From UBA4363 sp002393965 (GTDB lineage: Bacteria > Bacteroidota > Bacteroidia > Bacteroidales > Paludibacteraceae), in contig CAMNLA010000043.1 of the NCBI GenBank assembly GCA_946542925.1, positions 16,439-80,438 on the forward strand: a stretch of 64,000 nucleotides of DNA. The letters run 5' to 3'. The position numbers were made by a program, and so were the translations under genes. This document shows positions 8,747 to 18,500 of the stretch, piece by piece (the stretch's first letter is position 1; each line of letters starts with the position of its first letter). The notes under the pieces are model-generated. The model was not told where the DNA came from. It did no database searches and was given only the letters and a program-made list of their open reading frames with translations.

Positions 8747-9643
8747 ATGTGGCTCACACTTACTATTTTCTCTGCCCTTGCTTTAGGCATTTACAACGTT
8801 TTGCAAAAGAAATCGCTGGAAGGGAATGCACTTCTTCCTGTATTATTTCTCTCTATTCTATCCTCCTCCATTCTACTTTTCCCACTGCTATTGCTCTCCC
8901 GATTAGATCCGAACACATTGAAAGGCACCTCCCTCTTCGTACCAGAGACAGACCTTACGACCCATATATTCATCTTTTTGAAAGCAGCCATTGTGCTCGC
9001 ATCGTGGATATTCGGTTACGCAGGGATGAAACATCTTCCTCTGACCCTTGTTTCACCTGTGAAAGCGACACAACCTATCTGGACCATTATAGGAGCCATT
9101 GTTCTATTTGGCGAGATTCTCTCACCAGCACAATACGGGATACTGGGTTTCACTCTACTTTGTTTTTATCTCGTTTCACTTGTAGGACAACGAGAGAATC
9201 TTTCCTTTACACACAACCGATGGATGCTCTGCATTATCCTTTCCACCCTCATTGGAGCTGTTTCGGGACTATATGACAAATTCCTAATGCATCGCTTCGA
9301 TCGCATGACTGTCCTCGTCTGGTTTACATGGTATCAAGCTGTATTAATGTTGTTTGTATGTTTACTACTGTGGTATCCTCAGCGTCATGAGCAACGTTTC
9401 CGATTTCACATTTCCATTGTACTTATCGGGGTTTTCCTCTCTTTATCCGACTTCCTCTACTTTCAAGCACTCACCTTCCCAGACTCACTCATTGCTGTTG
9501 TTTCTCCCATCCGTCAATCCGCTATGCTTATTCCCTTTACTGTCGGCGCATTATTTTACCATGAAAAAGGACTAAAACTAAAGATTCCTTGTATGTTCGG
9601 CATCTTATTAGGAGTCTGTCTGCTTTTCTTATTCTCCCACTAA
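8747..9643 (+). CDS. EamA/DMT family transporter
   Basis: This 298-residue protein is almost entirely hydrophobic, with about ten predicted membrane helices in two EamA repeats, as in the drug/metabolite transporter superfamily. The repeat seam GAIVLFGEILSPAQYGILGF is recognisable. Substrates in this family range over amino acids, sugars and drugs, and the sequence does not tell which. It ends the plus-strand run begun by the his attenuator and faces a convergent gene at 9692. Confidence 0.85.
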   Translation: MWLTLTIFSALALGIYNVLQKKSLEGNALLPVLFLSILSSSILLFPLLLLSRLDPNTLKGTSLFVPETDLTTHIFIFLKAAIVLASWIFGYAGMKHLPLTLVSPVKATQPIWTIIGAIVLFGEILSPAQYGILGFTLLCFYLVSLVGQRENLSFTHNRWMLCIILSTLIGAVSGLYDKFLMHRFDRMTVLVWFTWYQAVLMLFVCLLLWYPQRHEQRFRFHISIVLIGVFLSLSDFLYFQALTFPDSLIAVVSPIRQSAMLIPFTVGALFYHEKGLKLKIPCMFGILLGVCLLFLFSH

Positions 9644-9691
9644 TTTCAACATCTACAAACAATTGGATTCTAAAAAAAGAATTTTGAATAA

Positions 9692-10762
9692 CTATTTCCG
9701 GACTTGATTGTTTCGGTTGTAGCGAACTGTACGGGCTTTTCCAGACGCATAAGAAGTTACTTCTTTACCTTGGTAATCTCCTTGACCATTGTAAATAGAA
9801 GTCGTAACGTCGCCGTTTCGTGACCTACATGTATGAAGAATCATCTCCAGTTTTCCTTCTGGTGTGTAAAGATAGTTGACATCGTCTTCGTCACGTACAT
9901 CATCCTTCCTGAACGACGATGTTTTCCCAGATGGTACAAATTTTCCTTTTGCTGATACAGACGTCTGTGCACGAGGTTTCTGCTCAAAATTATTCTGAGC
10001 CTGTTTTACAGCCTTCTCCACTTGTTCGATAAAGACATAATGGGAAGTAACTTTATTCTGCAACATGGTACGCAATTTAGGCTCAATATCGTTCCATAAT
10101 CGGTCATAAGAAACATGTTCTCCCCAGCCACCATCGGAATGCACAAATACCACATCCTGTTTCCCAAGAAAAATACTCTTTACATCAGGTCTGCGAAGAG
10201 AAGAACGTATTCGAGTCCAAGAGTCACCTTTAAAGACATCAACTGGACGAAGCAGATGCCCTGTACACGAATGCAAATCAATGAACATATTTCGACGTTC
10301 TCCGCCAATAATAATCCCATAGAGTAAATGGCCGGATTCAGCAGCTATTACGCGAACGACCTGTTCGTTCGTAACCTTGGTTAGAGCATCATCAAGCGAT
10401 GCGACTCCTTCCTTTCGTAGAGAGAGAGCACTCTCTGACATCTGGTCGGGTGAATCCATAGGAGTAACGGTGTCGGCAACTGCCTGAACTGTCAACCAAT
10501 TATTAATCCAGGAGACAATCGATTCTGGACCCTGAACTGGGTATTCATAGTTAAGATCAAAAGTAGAACCGTCAGAACGATGTTTTTTCATCGAGATATG
10601 ACGAAATACGATCGTATCATCCATTTCACCCGAAACAGAAGTGGAGTCTATGGAACCACGAATCTTACTATCGGATTCGTCAGAGATTCCAACGTCACCG
10701 TCCTTTCTATCACAGGACACAATAAAGAGACAACAGCACGCAAAAAGAAAAAATCGTTTCAT
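9692..10762 (-). CDS. Lipoprotein with possible DUF3298-like domain
   Basis: The 356-residue protein begins with a lipoprotein signal ending in FIVSC (Cys17), so it should be anchored at the membrane. Residues 65 to about 250 resemble the DUF3298/PdaC-type fold (LNYEYP, an IN-NWL helix, VFKGDSW, a closing long helix), a weak assignment made by eye. The C-terminal third is polar with a YLYTPEGKLEMI segment like an RHS/MORN-type strand. A minus-strand TATTTTTG -7 element lies at 10773-10780. Confidence 0.55.
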   Translation of the reverse strand: MKRFFLFACCCLFIVSCDRKDGDVGISDESDSKIRGSIDSTSVSGEMDDTIVFRHISMKKHRSDGSTFDLNYEYPVQGPESIVSWINNWLTVQAVADTVTPMDSPDQMSESALSLRKEGVASLDDALTKVTNEQVVRVIAAESGHLLYGIIIGGERRNMFIDLHSCTGHLLRPVDVFKGDSWTRIRSSLRRPDVKSIFLGKQDVVFVHSDGGWGEHVSYDRLWNDIEPKLRTMLQNKVTSHYVFIEQVEKAVKQAQNNFEQKPRAQTSVSAKGKFVPSGKTSSFRKDDVRDEDDVNYLYTPEGKLEMILHTCRSRNGDVTTSIYNGQGDYQGKEVTSYASGKARTVRYNRNNQVRK

Positions 10763-10863
10763 TGATTTGAGTCAAAAATACAGCCCTTTCAACAAATCCC
10801 ATGTCCAAAAGAATGTTTACGTAAATCTATCCCAACGAAAAAAATCTGTTGAAAATAAACGAA

Positions 10864-11496
10864 TCAACGGAAGAGAGCGTCAACCTTAGCTCGCTTCGCC
10901 CTTTCAGCCTCAATTGCCGGACCTGCCTCGTCAATAATCTTGATGAGAGCATCCAGTTCCTCCACCGTTCGAAATGTCATCTTTAGACGTCCGGCATTTC
11001 GGATCCCGTCCTCGACGTATCGTGCAGTAATAATCTTCACCTTAGGAACATTGTTCTGATCAACGGAAAACCACTCATCCAAAGGATTATTATACTTAAA
11101 GTAATAGAGACCACCTGTCTGAAAAAAAACGTAAGCATTATAATTAACAGCAAAGTCTTTCTGATAATTACGGATGGCATTTTCCTTAGCCACCTGACTC
11201 CACTCGGCATACTTATTGCGTATCGTTCCGAGATACTCCCGGAAACATTTAAGGTCCTTATACTCAACCAATATACCTATTTCTGTAGCCCGATCTCGAG
11301 ATTCAGACTCTCCCGTGATATAAAGATTGTAGGAAGAACCTTTATCCTCCAAACCGACGGTATAAGGAGTACCTCCGAATTCAGACATCTTATACTGCCA
11401 TCTGAGAGATATCTTGAGCGAATAGAGTCCTTGTGCCTGTATAGTTGAAAAAGAAAGAACAAATAAAAAAAGCCCGAAAAAATTGAGATATTTCAT
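10864..11496 (-). CDS. Secreted protein of unknown function
   Basis: The 210-residue product has a signal peptide (hydrophobic residues 5-20, cleavage near IQAQG). The mature part is mixed with a charged C-terminal helix rich in Glu, Ala and Arg. No family was recognised. It may be co-transcribed with the lipoprotein at 9692, although 101 bases separate them. Confidence 0.55.
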   Translation of the reverse strand: MKYLNFFGLFLFVLSFSTIQAQGLYSLKISLRWQYKMSEFGGTPYTVGLEDKGSSYNLYITGESESRDRATEIGILVEYKDLKCFREYLGTIRNKYAEWSQVAKENAIRNYQKDFAVNYNAYVFFQTGGLYYFKYNNPLDEWFSVDQNNVPKVKIITARYVEDGIRNAGRLKMTFRTVEELDALIKIIDEAGPAIEAERAKRAKVDALFR

Positions 11497-11784
11497 AGTT
11501 ATTAAATAGGTTTATTTTCGATATCCCTTTTTTGCCACAATAAAAATCAAGTAAAATTAAAACTACATTTTGGCATATTATATGAGGATAAAATGAGAAA
11601 ATATATTTATATGCAAATATACTTTTTTTTAGATAATTATGGTGGATTATCTTGATATCAAGAGTACCAAGAACCGTGCCATAAGAATTACCCCGAATAC
11701 CCACTCAAAAAAGCTTCTATATAATGAGCACTGGGATTGAAAAAAATAAAAAAGGATTTAAATAACAGTTTTTTTTATCTAACT
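11497..11784. other. AT-rich intergenic stretch
   Basis: No gene was seen. It lies between the start of the minus-strand secreted protein and the promoter of tRNA-Asp. It should hold the promoter of the former, but no clear TAnnTTTG on the minus strand stands out. Confidence 0.4.
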
Positions 11785-11785
11785 A

Positions 11786-11815
11786 TTGTATATTTAAAAA
11801 ATAGATGTACCTTTG
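11786..11815 (+). promoter_or_regulatory. Promoter of tRNA-Asp
   Basis: TTG (11786-11788), then 19 bases, then TACCTTTG (11808-11815). Both elements fit the Bacteroidota consensus. The tRNA begins 65 bases downstream. Confidence 0.75.
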
Positions 11816-11880
11816 CACCGCTCTTTGAGAAGCGCCTATACTTTTCATAAATAAAGGGAAGAATAGGAAGGAGAAATCTT

Positions 11881-11954
11881 GGTGCGGTAGTTCAGCTGGT
11901 TAGAATATCGGCCTGTCACGCCGGGGGTCGCGGGTTCGAGTCCCGTCCGCACCG
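11881..11954 (+). tRNA. tRNA-Asp (GTC)
   Basis: A 74-base cloverleaf. The acceptor arm GGTGCGG pairs with CCGCACC, the D arm contains TTCAGCTGGTTAGAAT, the anticodon loop CTGTCAC gives anticodon GTC, and the T arm GCGGGTTCGAGTCCCGT is canonical. CCA is not encoded. It is flanked by its own promoter and terminator, so it is a single-gene unit. Confidence 0.97.
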
Positions 11955-11966
11955 CAAAACACAAAG

Positions 11967-12003
11967 AAAACCGAATTGTATAAACAACAATTCGGTTTTT
12001 TTA
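11967..12003 (+). terminator. Terminator of tRNA-Asp
   Basis: AAAACCGAATTGT pairs perfectly with ACAATTCGGTTTT around a 7-base loop, followed by a T run. Confidence 0.9.
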
Positions 12004-12016
12004 TTGAAGACCATAG

Positions 12017-12046
12017 TTGGTTGAGAAACTTATTTTTCTACTTTTG
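12017..12046 (+). promoter_or_regulatory. Promoter of the PepSY-like gene
   Basis: TTG (12017-12019), 19 bases, TACTTTTG (12039-12046). This fits the Bacteroidota consensus and lies 29 bases before the ATG. Confidence 0.75.
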
Positions 12047-12075
12047 TAGAAAGTAACCTCAAAAAAACAGAAAAC

Positions 12076-12504
12076 ATGAAGAAACTATTCTTTCTTGCTA
12101 TGAGTATCCTGCTGGCACAAGGTGTCTTTGCAGACGACGACAAAATCATTGATGCTACAACTTTGCCTGTTGCAGCTAAAGAATTTATTTCACAGAATTT
12201 CGGGCCAGACGTCATCCAATTGGCAAAAGAAGAACGCGGGTTACAGAAAGACATCAACGTATATCTACGTAATGGCGACCGTATCGAATTTGACAAAAAG
12301 GGCACATGGAAGGAAGTAAAAAGTAAGAACGGCGTTCCTAAGAACATCATCCCTCTTGACATTCAGAATTCTGTAAAAGAACAGTTCAAAACAGCTAAGA
12401 TTATCGGTATCGAAAAAGTAGACAAAAACCGTATTGAAGTAGATTTGGACAATGGGATAGAATTGACGTTTAACAAGAACGGGGATTTGGTTGAAATAGA
12501 CTGA
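12076..12504 (+). CDS. Periplasmic PepSY-like (DUF2874) protein
   Basis: The 142-residue product has a signal peptide (residues 1-19, cleaved after VFA). It then has two repeats of the PepSY-like/BLIP-like fold: a helix (LPVAAKEFISQNF; IPLDIQNSVKEQF) followed by strands ending in KKGTWKEV and KNGDLVEI. Such proteins are common in Bacteroidota and may act as peptidase inhibitors or periplasmic binding proteins, but the role is unproven. It has its own promoter and a palindromic terminator, so it is monocistronic. Confidence 0.8.
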   Translation: MKKLFFLAMSILLAQGVFADDDKIIDATTLPVAAKEFISQNFGPDVIQLAKEERGLQKDINVYLRNGDRIEFDKKGTWKEVKSKNGVPKNIIPLDIQNSVKEQFKTAKIIGIEKVDKNRIEVDLDNGIELTFNKNGDLVEID

Positions 12505-12528
12505 TTCTATCCTTTCTTAACAGCATAC

Positions 12529-12568
12529 ACAAACGAAGGACAGTCGATATCGACTGTCCTTCGTTTGT
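12529..12568. terminator. Perfect 40-bp palindrome, bidirectional terminator
   Basis: The 20 bases 12529-12548 are the exact reverse complement of 12549-12568, centred on GATATC. It lies between convergent genes (12504 and 12606) and is followed by an A/T-rich stretch on the plus side. A transcription terminator acting both ways is the likely role. Confidence 0.75.
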
Positions 12569-12605
12569 ATTATTAAATTAAAAAGGGAACCTAGAGAGAA
12601 TGGTT

Positions 12606-14819
12606 TCACATTTCGATTCCATGTAAAGAGTCAAGAACAATGGGGAGATCGGAAATATCGATACCGACCTCACTAAGCACAGGAGCATCAAAGCGCAAAG
12701 CATCCTCAACTATGGTATAATTACCATCAGCAAGACGTACTGCACTTGAATAGGCTTCAAGAGCTTTGGTAAGTCGATTTTGGGCCCATAGTATATGTCC
12801 GAGCGTAAGGAAGTCCTGCCAAAGAACCCCTTCCATTTCGAGGACTCGTCCCGCAAACTTCTCAGCGCGAGGGAAGTCGGAAGAACGGAATGCTGTCCAA
12901 GCTACCGCTCGACATATTTTTACATCATCAGGAAGAGAATACACAACACGAGCCATGTAATCCAATGCCTCATTCCAACGTTGCAACTCTATCAAGCAAT
13001 ATCCAATCTGAGTCAGTATAGAGATATTATCAGATTGAAGGGTGTTGAGTTTACGATATGTATTCAAAGCCTTTTCCCATTGTCTAAGGATACGGTAGCA
13101 ACAAGCCTGTTTTTTCAGGGTCCAGCGATTATTTGGATCGAATATCTCTGCTTGCTGATAGAACTCTACTGCACCTTCATAATCCTTGAGACGTTGACAA
13201 CAATAACCTATCTTCTGACATAGATTGGCTCCTGAATTGATAGTTCGATCCATATTACGAAACAGGGACGAAGCCACACTCCAAAGTTTTTTTGAAAAGG
13301 CATACTCTGCTATCTCAAGACAATCCTCTTGACTCCAACCCACAAGTTGGATAAGTCGAGTTTTGTGGAAAATCAGAGACGTAGATAAAGGATTAAAGAA
13401 TGCCGATCGCGCATGAAAAAGGTTATAGAATCGGTAAATATCCTGAATATACGAATTAGAAAGGCGGTCCATTCGCCGGGAACGACCAAGCACATCATCC
13501 TCTGCCAACAGATCCTGTTGTTGTCGTTTTTCAATGGAAAAAGCCTTACGCATCTTCTCACGCTGAGAAGGATCTACCTGCAAAAAGAAGAGACAGAAAG
13601 AATAGCAATCAGAAGAACACATAACACCACTATCAAGCAAGAGCGAAAGGAAATCATCTGAGGTGGGCGTATCATCTTCTGTAAAAACTTCGCTGATTTC
13701 AGAACGACGGGATGAAAAAGGAAGAAACCAGTTGCAAACATCAGAGAAAAAAGGGAACTGTTTGAGCGTTGAAAACGTAGTAAGATAAACATCGCTACCT
13801 TTCATCTGCAATTCAGAAAACCTCTGCAGTTTATCTCCCAATCCACTCTTCTCCAACATCTCTGTCCACTCTGGGTTCATTTCATTCGGATCGTCGGAGA
13901 AAAATTGTTGCGTATCATCCTGTCGAAAATCCTTAGCGAGGCTGGTCATCTGTGGAATTATCTCATCTTTCATTTCGCGAACAAGTTCTTCCGTCTCGTT
14001 CGTGCGTATCATTTGCATAAGAACACGCCGTGCTGCCTTACGGAGCTCCGGAACATCAAATAGGGCCCGAATACGTAATTCGAGATTTAAGAACCACCCA
14101 AGACGGTCGTCATAATGGATAAGAAGAGGTATCAAAGCGACAAGGGCTCGTTGCGCGAGTTCATCGTCTGGAATTTCGCAGAAGTCACACAGAAGCACCA
14201 TCAACCTCTCGTCAAATCGACGAAGAAGATAAAGAGTCAAGGCTGAAATAGCAAGGCATCGATCATCAATACGCAATCGTGAATTAAAAACCAAATGTCG
14301 CAATTCCTCTGGTTGAAACGAATCTGCCTTCAGCCAGACAAGATTAAAGAGTCTTTTCTGCAACTGTTCATGCTCTACAGCGGTGTGTCTAGCCATAGAT
14401 ATATCGAGAAGAGCAGTAAGCGATTCTGCAGAAGCTGTCTGTTCAAGTGATTCTTCAAGAATAGCAAGTCTATCAATCCCACCAGCAGCAGAAGTAAGAA
14501 TTGCTTTCTGTGTATAGACATAATCGTGACTTTCGGTAGATGCTCGTGATTCAGCGAGAATATCGGTCATTGTATAGGCTTCAGCCATGATATCCGCATA
14601 AATTTTCATACGATCGGGATCTGTTGCTCCCTGTACAAAATAGCGAAGCATCCAATGATAAGTTTCTGTCATATGAGCAACACGTTCTGCAGATGTAGTA
14701 TCATTTTGACGAGAAGCCTCATCAGTCAACAAATTGAGCACTATAAGCAATTCGCGACGATGAAGATGAGAAAAGACTGCATTGGACCACGCCTTATAAT
14801 CTAAGGAATTGTCAGGCAT
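12606..14819 (-). CDS. Large TPR-repeat protein
   Basis: The 737-residue protein has no signal peptide and is predicted to be cytoplasmic. The first 500 residues are helical and rich in acidic residues, without a family I recognise. From about residue 560 there are tetratricopeptide repeats (YEGAVEFYQQAEIFDPNN, WEKALNTYRKLNTLQSDN, WNEALDYMARVVYSLPDD, LTKALEAYSSAVRLADGN). It is 11 bases downstream of the DUF3256 gene and so probably in one unit with it and tamB. TPRs suggest a scaffold; partners are unknown. Confidence 0.8.
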   Translation of the reverse strand: MPDNSLDYKAWSNAVFSHLHRRELLIVLNLLTDEASRQNDTTSAERVAHMTETYHWMLRYFVQGATDPDRMKIYADIMAEAYTMTDILAESRASTESHDYVYTQKAILTSAAGGIDRLAILEESLEQTASAESLTALLDISMARHTAVEHEQLQKRLFNLVWLKADSFQPEELRHLVFNSRLRIDDRCLAISALTLYLLRRFDERLMVLLCDFCEIPDDELAQRALVALIPLLIHYDDRLGWFLNLELRIRALFDVPELRKAARRVLMQMIRTNETEELVREMKDEIIPQMTSLAKDFRQDDTQQFFSDDPNEMNPEWTEMLEKSGLGDKLQRFSELQMKGSDVYLTTFSTLKQFPFFSDVCNWFLPFSSRRSEISEVFTEDDTPTSDDFLSLLLDSGVMCSSDCYSFCLFFLQVDPSQREKMRKAFSIEKRQQQDLLAEDDVLGRSRRMDRLSNSYIQDIYRFYNLFHARSAFFNPLSTSLIFHKTRLIQLVGWSQEDCLEIAEYAFSKKLWSVASSLFRNMDRTINSGANLCQKIGYCCQRLKDYEGAVEFYQQAEIFDPNNRWTLKKQACCYRILRQWEKALNTYRKLNTLQSDNISILTQIGYCLIELQRWNEALDYMARVVYSLPDDVKICRAVAWTAFRSSDFPRAEKFAGRVLEMEGVLWQDFLTLGHILWAQNRLTKALEAYSSAVRLADGNYTIVEDALRFDAPVLSEVGIDISDLPIVLDSLHGIEM

Positions 14820-14830
14820 TGTTAAAGACG

Positions 14831-15496
14831 TTATTGTTTTACAAAATGTCCACTACTTTGATCCCAAACAAAGGTCATTCGTCGAGTAGCGAGGAAGCCA
14901 GCAAGTGTCTTTTTCGATTCTTCGTCTGCCAATTCTTCAGAGAGAAGTTCGACAGATAGAGTCTGCCCATCCTCCGCAAAGGAATAGGTTATCATAGGGA
15001 AGCCAAATCGGGCGAGCAACGTCTGAAGAGACTTTCCTGAACGTGCCACAGCTTCCTGATCCAGGAACTGTTCAATAGTAAGTTCAGGAATAATGCGAAC
15101 TTGCAGAAGATTCCAATTAGGATCAAACAACCCAACATGGGAAGAACAAACAGGTCCACAGGCTGTAAAAATAAGTACATTAAAGCGCACCTGACCGTTG
15201 ATACGTAGTAGCTTTATTTCCAGTGAAGCACTTTCAGAGTTTTGCACACGCATCCAATCTGTTTCAGGACGAAGATCAAGAATCCGTGTCCGTCCACGGA
15301 GTTGATTTGCTATACCATCACGATCGCCTGCAGTGTAATTATTGATCAGCAGCTGTCGCTGCTCCTGATTGACAGTCTGGTAATACTCATCTGGAATATT
15401 GACAAAGGCAGCAGTTACGTCGCAATTCTGTGCCATGAGATTTCCAAAGAAACCCAACGAAACAAGGAATAATTTCAGTATTATCTTCATACTCAT
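14831..15496 (-). CDS. DUF3256 family secreted protein
   Basis: A 221-residue protein with a signal peptide (residues 3-22, cleaved at LMAQ). The mature part matches the Bacteroidales-specific DUF3256 as I remember it: an early AAFVNIPDEYYQTVN segment, then TACGPVCSSHVGLFDPNW. It lies 9 bases downstream of tamB, a context that suggests an envelope role. No mechanism is known. Confidence 0.75.
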   Translation of the reverse strand: MSMKIILKLFLVSLGFFGNLMAQNCDVTAAFVNIPDEYYQTVNQEQRQLLINNYTAGDRDGIANQLRGRTRILDLRPETDWMRVQNSESASLEIKLLRINGQVRFNVLIFTACGPVCSSHVGLFDPNWNLLQVRIIPELTIEQFLDQEAVARSGKSLQTLLARFGFPMITYSFAEDGQTLSVELLSEELADEESKKTLAGFLATRRMTFVWDQSSGHFVKQ

Positions 15497-15505
15497 AGTA
15501 AATTA

Positions 15506-18500
15506 TCATGGATGTAGTCGCACTCGAAACGGGTGATAAGAATGTGTAGTTTTCTCCTCTTGTGGAATAAGAGCGACAAGATTGTGGGTTTCATCTTTCA
15601 TCACGGGAGCGAATCGGGTAAGCACGATTGTGTCGCTATCGCGAGTCTCCATGAGAGGGCGAACACTATCCAGACCCAGTCGGTTACGGTCTCGAGTCAC
15701 CGCTATAGAATCTCTATTGATCCTCTTGCCAAAATACCGACGCATAAGTCCACGAAACGTGTTGAACTCTTCCTTATATAGCAATCCGACCCCTTGAGTC
15801 ATGAAAGAAGAACCAGAGATATTATAATAATAATTATCTGCCGTATGATTATATGCCTTGGCTCGTAAGCGTCCGTTCTTAGTCAGCTTATACTCGACAT
15901 CAATGTCTCCAATAAAGTTGGAACCAGCTCCAGCCATTTGTGAGGTATAATAATCGTCAGCCCTATAACCAAGATTGGAATTAATAATGAGACGATTGTT
16001 TGGCTGATACATCAGAGCGACTTCATACTCACCTCCAGATCCCATTCCGTTTGAGCTACCTATTTTTGCATTGATACCTACATTGAGCTTATTGGAATTG
16101 CTGATTTGCGAGAGCCAAGAGTTGAGTTGTCCACTCACCGTCGTGCTGAGGACAGAAGTCATCTGTGAACTTGTAGATGAATTACTATTCTGCAGATACT
16201 CAGGACGATAGAAAGATCCTATTACGAGAAGAGAGAGAATCTCTCGATTCATCATTTCGTCCGTAGAAACAATGGCCTTAATCTTGCGTTGTAACTCATC
16301 ATCGCTCGGCAAAGAAAGATCAAAGCGAATATTAGGTTGCATCATCTCTCCAGTCAAGAAAAGCAGGCAATTGACAGGTACTGTAGAACGCGTGATAGTC
16401 TCCATCTCTGCTTCATCAAGAATATCAGAAAGAGAGGCAGACGGAACGGTATAGCTGGCAGAAAGATTGACTATTGCGTCTTCTGGTTTCCCCATCCATC
16501 GCACCAACCCTCCTGGAAGGAGAGAGAACTCCTTGCGTATAATATTTTGAAGTGTGAAAATATACTTGCCACCTTCTATTTCATAGGTGCCATCCAGTTT
16601 CATGTTATCATGTGTAGAATACTGCAGTTTAAGATCACCAGAACCTCTTGCAACAAGTTGATCTCCCACATTTGAAGTTAGAATAGTAACATCAGCATCT
16701 GGTGTCATGTGAGCAGTAATAGATACATGAATATCACTCTCTTTTGAAGCCTTCGGTTTCGGAGGAGTGTAACGTCCTGCAAGTATCTCGCGACGAATAG
16801 AATCCATTCGTCGCTGATGGATGCCGAGAGTATCACGATCGATGTAGCGAACAAAGGAATTATCGGAAGCCTCAAGCGAAGAGAACAAAGGAAGGAAAAT
16901 TTTAGTTCTTGGTTGGGTCGTAACATTTGCATCTATATTGACCTTACCAGGATATCCACTGATATTGACATGCCCTGAACCATATGCCCGCCCATAAAAA
17001 TACTGCCCTGAATCAGCCACAAGATCAAGAGCCTTCATATTATTCAGTTGTGCCACGAGGTCGTATCTCACATTCTTGTAATAATCGTGCGTAACTTCTC
17101 CATTCAAGATTCCCCGATGATTTTCACCGTCAAAAATCTCCACATTGTCGAATATGTATCGATCATGACGCATGCGCAACGTATCCGTGAAATGGTAAGT
17201 CGTGTTGAGCATACCTATGCGGAAGGATCCATCTTGTACGAAAACATCACTTTCCATAAGGATGCGTTTGAGTGAGCCGAAGATATGTACTTGTCCCGTT
17301 CCTTCGCCTGAAACATCTTCCGCTATCCCCGTAAGATAGCGTCGCAGGAAATCAAGAGGCAGGCGATTCGCTACTGCGATGAATTCAATGGAATCCTGTG
17401 TCGGGTAATAATCTCCGGAAAGTCGGATAACCGTATCCATCCGCATTTGCTGATCTGCGTCTTCTTCTGATGTTCCGCCACTTGAAGCCAATTTCTTCAA
17501 ATCACGGACTCCCCGAATCTCAAGCAGATCTTCCATGCCCTCCTCGCCACCAAATGACTTGACAACCTCGTCACCCAAATCTCGAACAAAGTTGACACCT
17601 GCCATTGTCATTTTAGAAATAGAACTCAAGAACGAGGATGCAGCATTTTTCTTTTCCAGAGCTTCTTGTTTTTGTTTTGGAGTCTGATTTTTAACAACAC
17701 GTTGATCATAAGCATACCCATCAGCATGGAGGCGTCGCTGTTGACTATCCCACTTAGATATCAGTCGAACATCGCCCCAACGGCTACCATTAAACATAAA
17801 ATCTTCAGCGTCCGCATTGATATCCAACACCATTGGTCCGAGTGCCCCATAAACTGTCGCCGTTCCGTCGATAATTGCCTCCAACTGAACTGCGTGGATA
17901 TTAATAAGTTCCATGATATAGGCCAGTTGAACCCCTTCGAGTTCAACATTGAGTTTATCGTCAAGGCTTTTTGACGCACGTCCTGAAATATGCACATACT
18001 GTTCGTCATGATCAACGGAGAAATCCGTAACATCAAACGAGTGCAGGTCGGTTACAATACGACTCTCATGCATTTTCCACACATCGCCATTAATAGACAT
18101 GGAACTTGGTAGTATAGCCATGTCGGCCGTCAGACGATCTTCACTGTTTCGGAATAGGCGTACATCCGTCAAAAGAGAGCCATAAAAGAAATCGGGACTA
18201 TTCCAATTCGTATTAACGAATACAGAGTCATGAGCCGCATTCGCCCGTAGAGCAAGGTCCGTTGTCCCATTCATCCGAGCCGAAACAGTTAGCGTTGCTA
18301 TGTCATAAGGGTTGGAAAGTTCAACTTGGAGGGAATCAAAATAACGTTTCTTGACAGTTAGTCGTGGCAGAACCATGTGCATATCAACCAATTGACGATT
18401 CTCATCATACATTCCTTTTAAGAAAGCCCCTTCCGCCAAACGAAGATCAGACCCGATGGTTTCTAACAATTCGTTGACATGAATATCATATGCTTCAATC

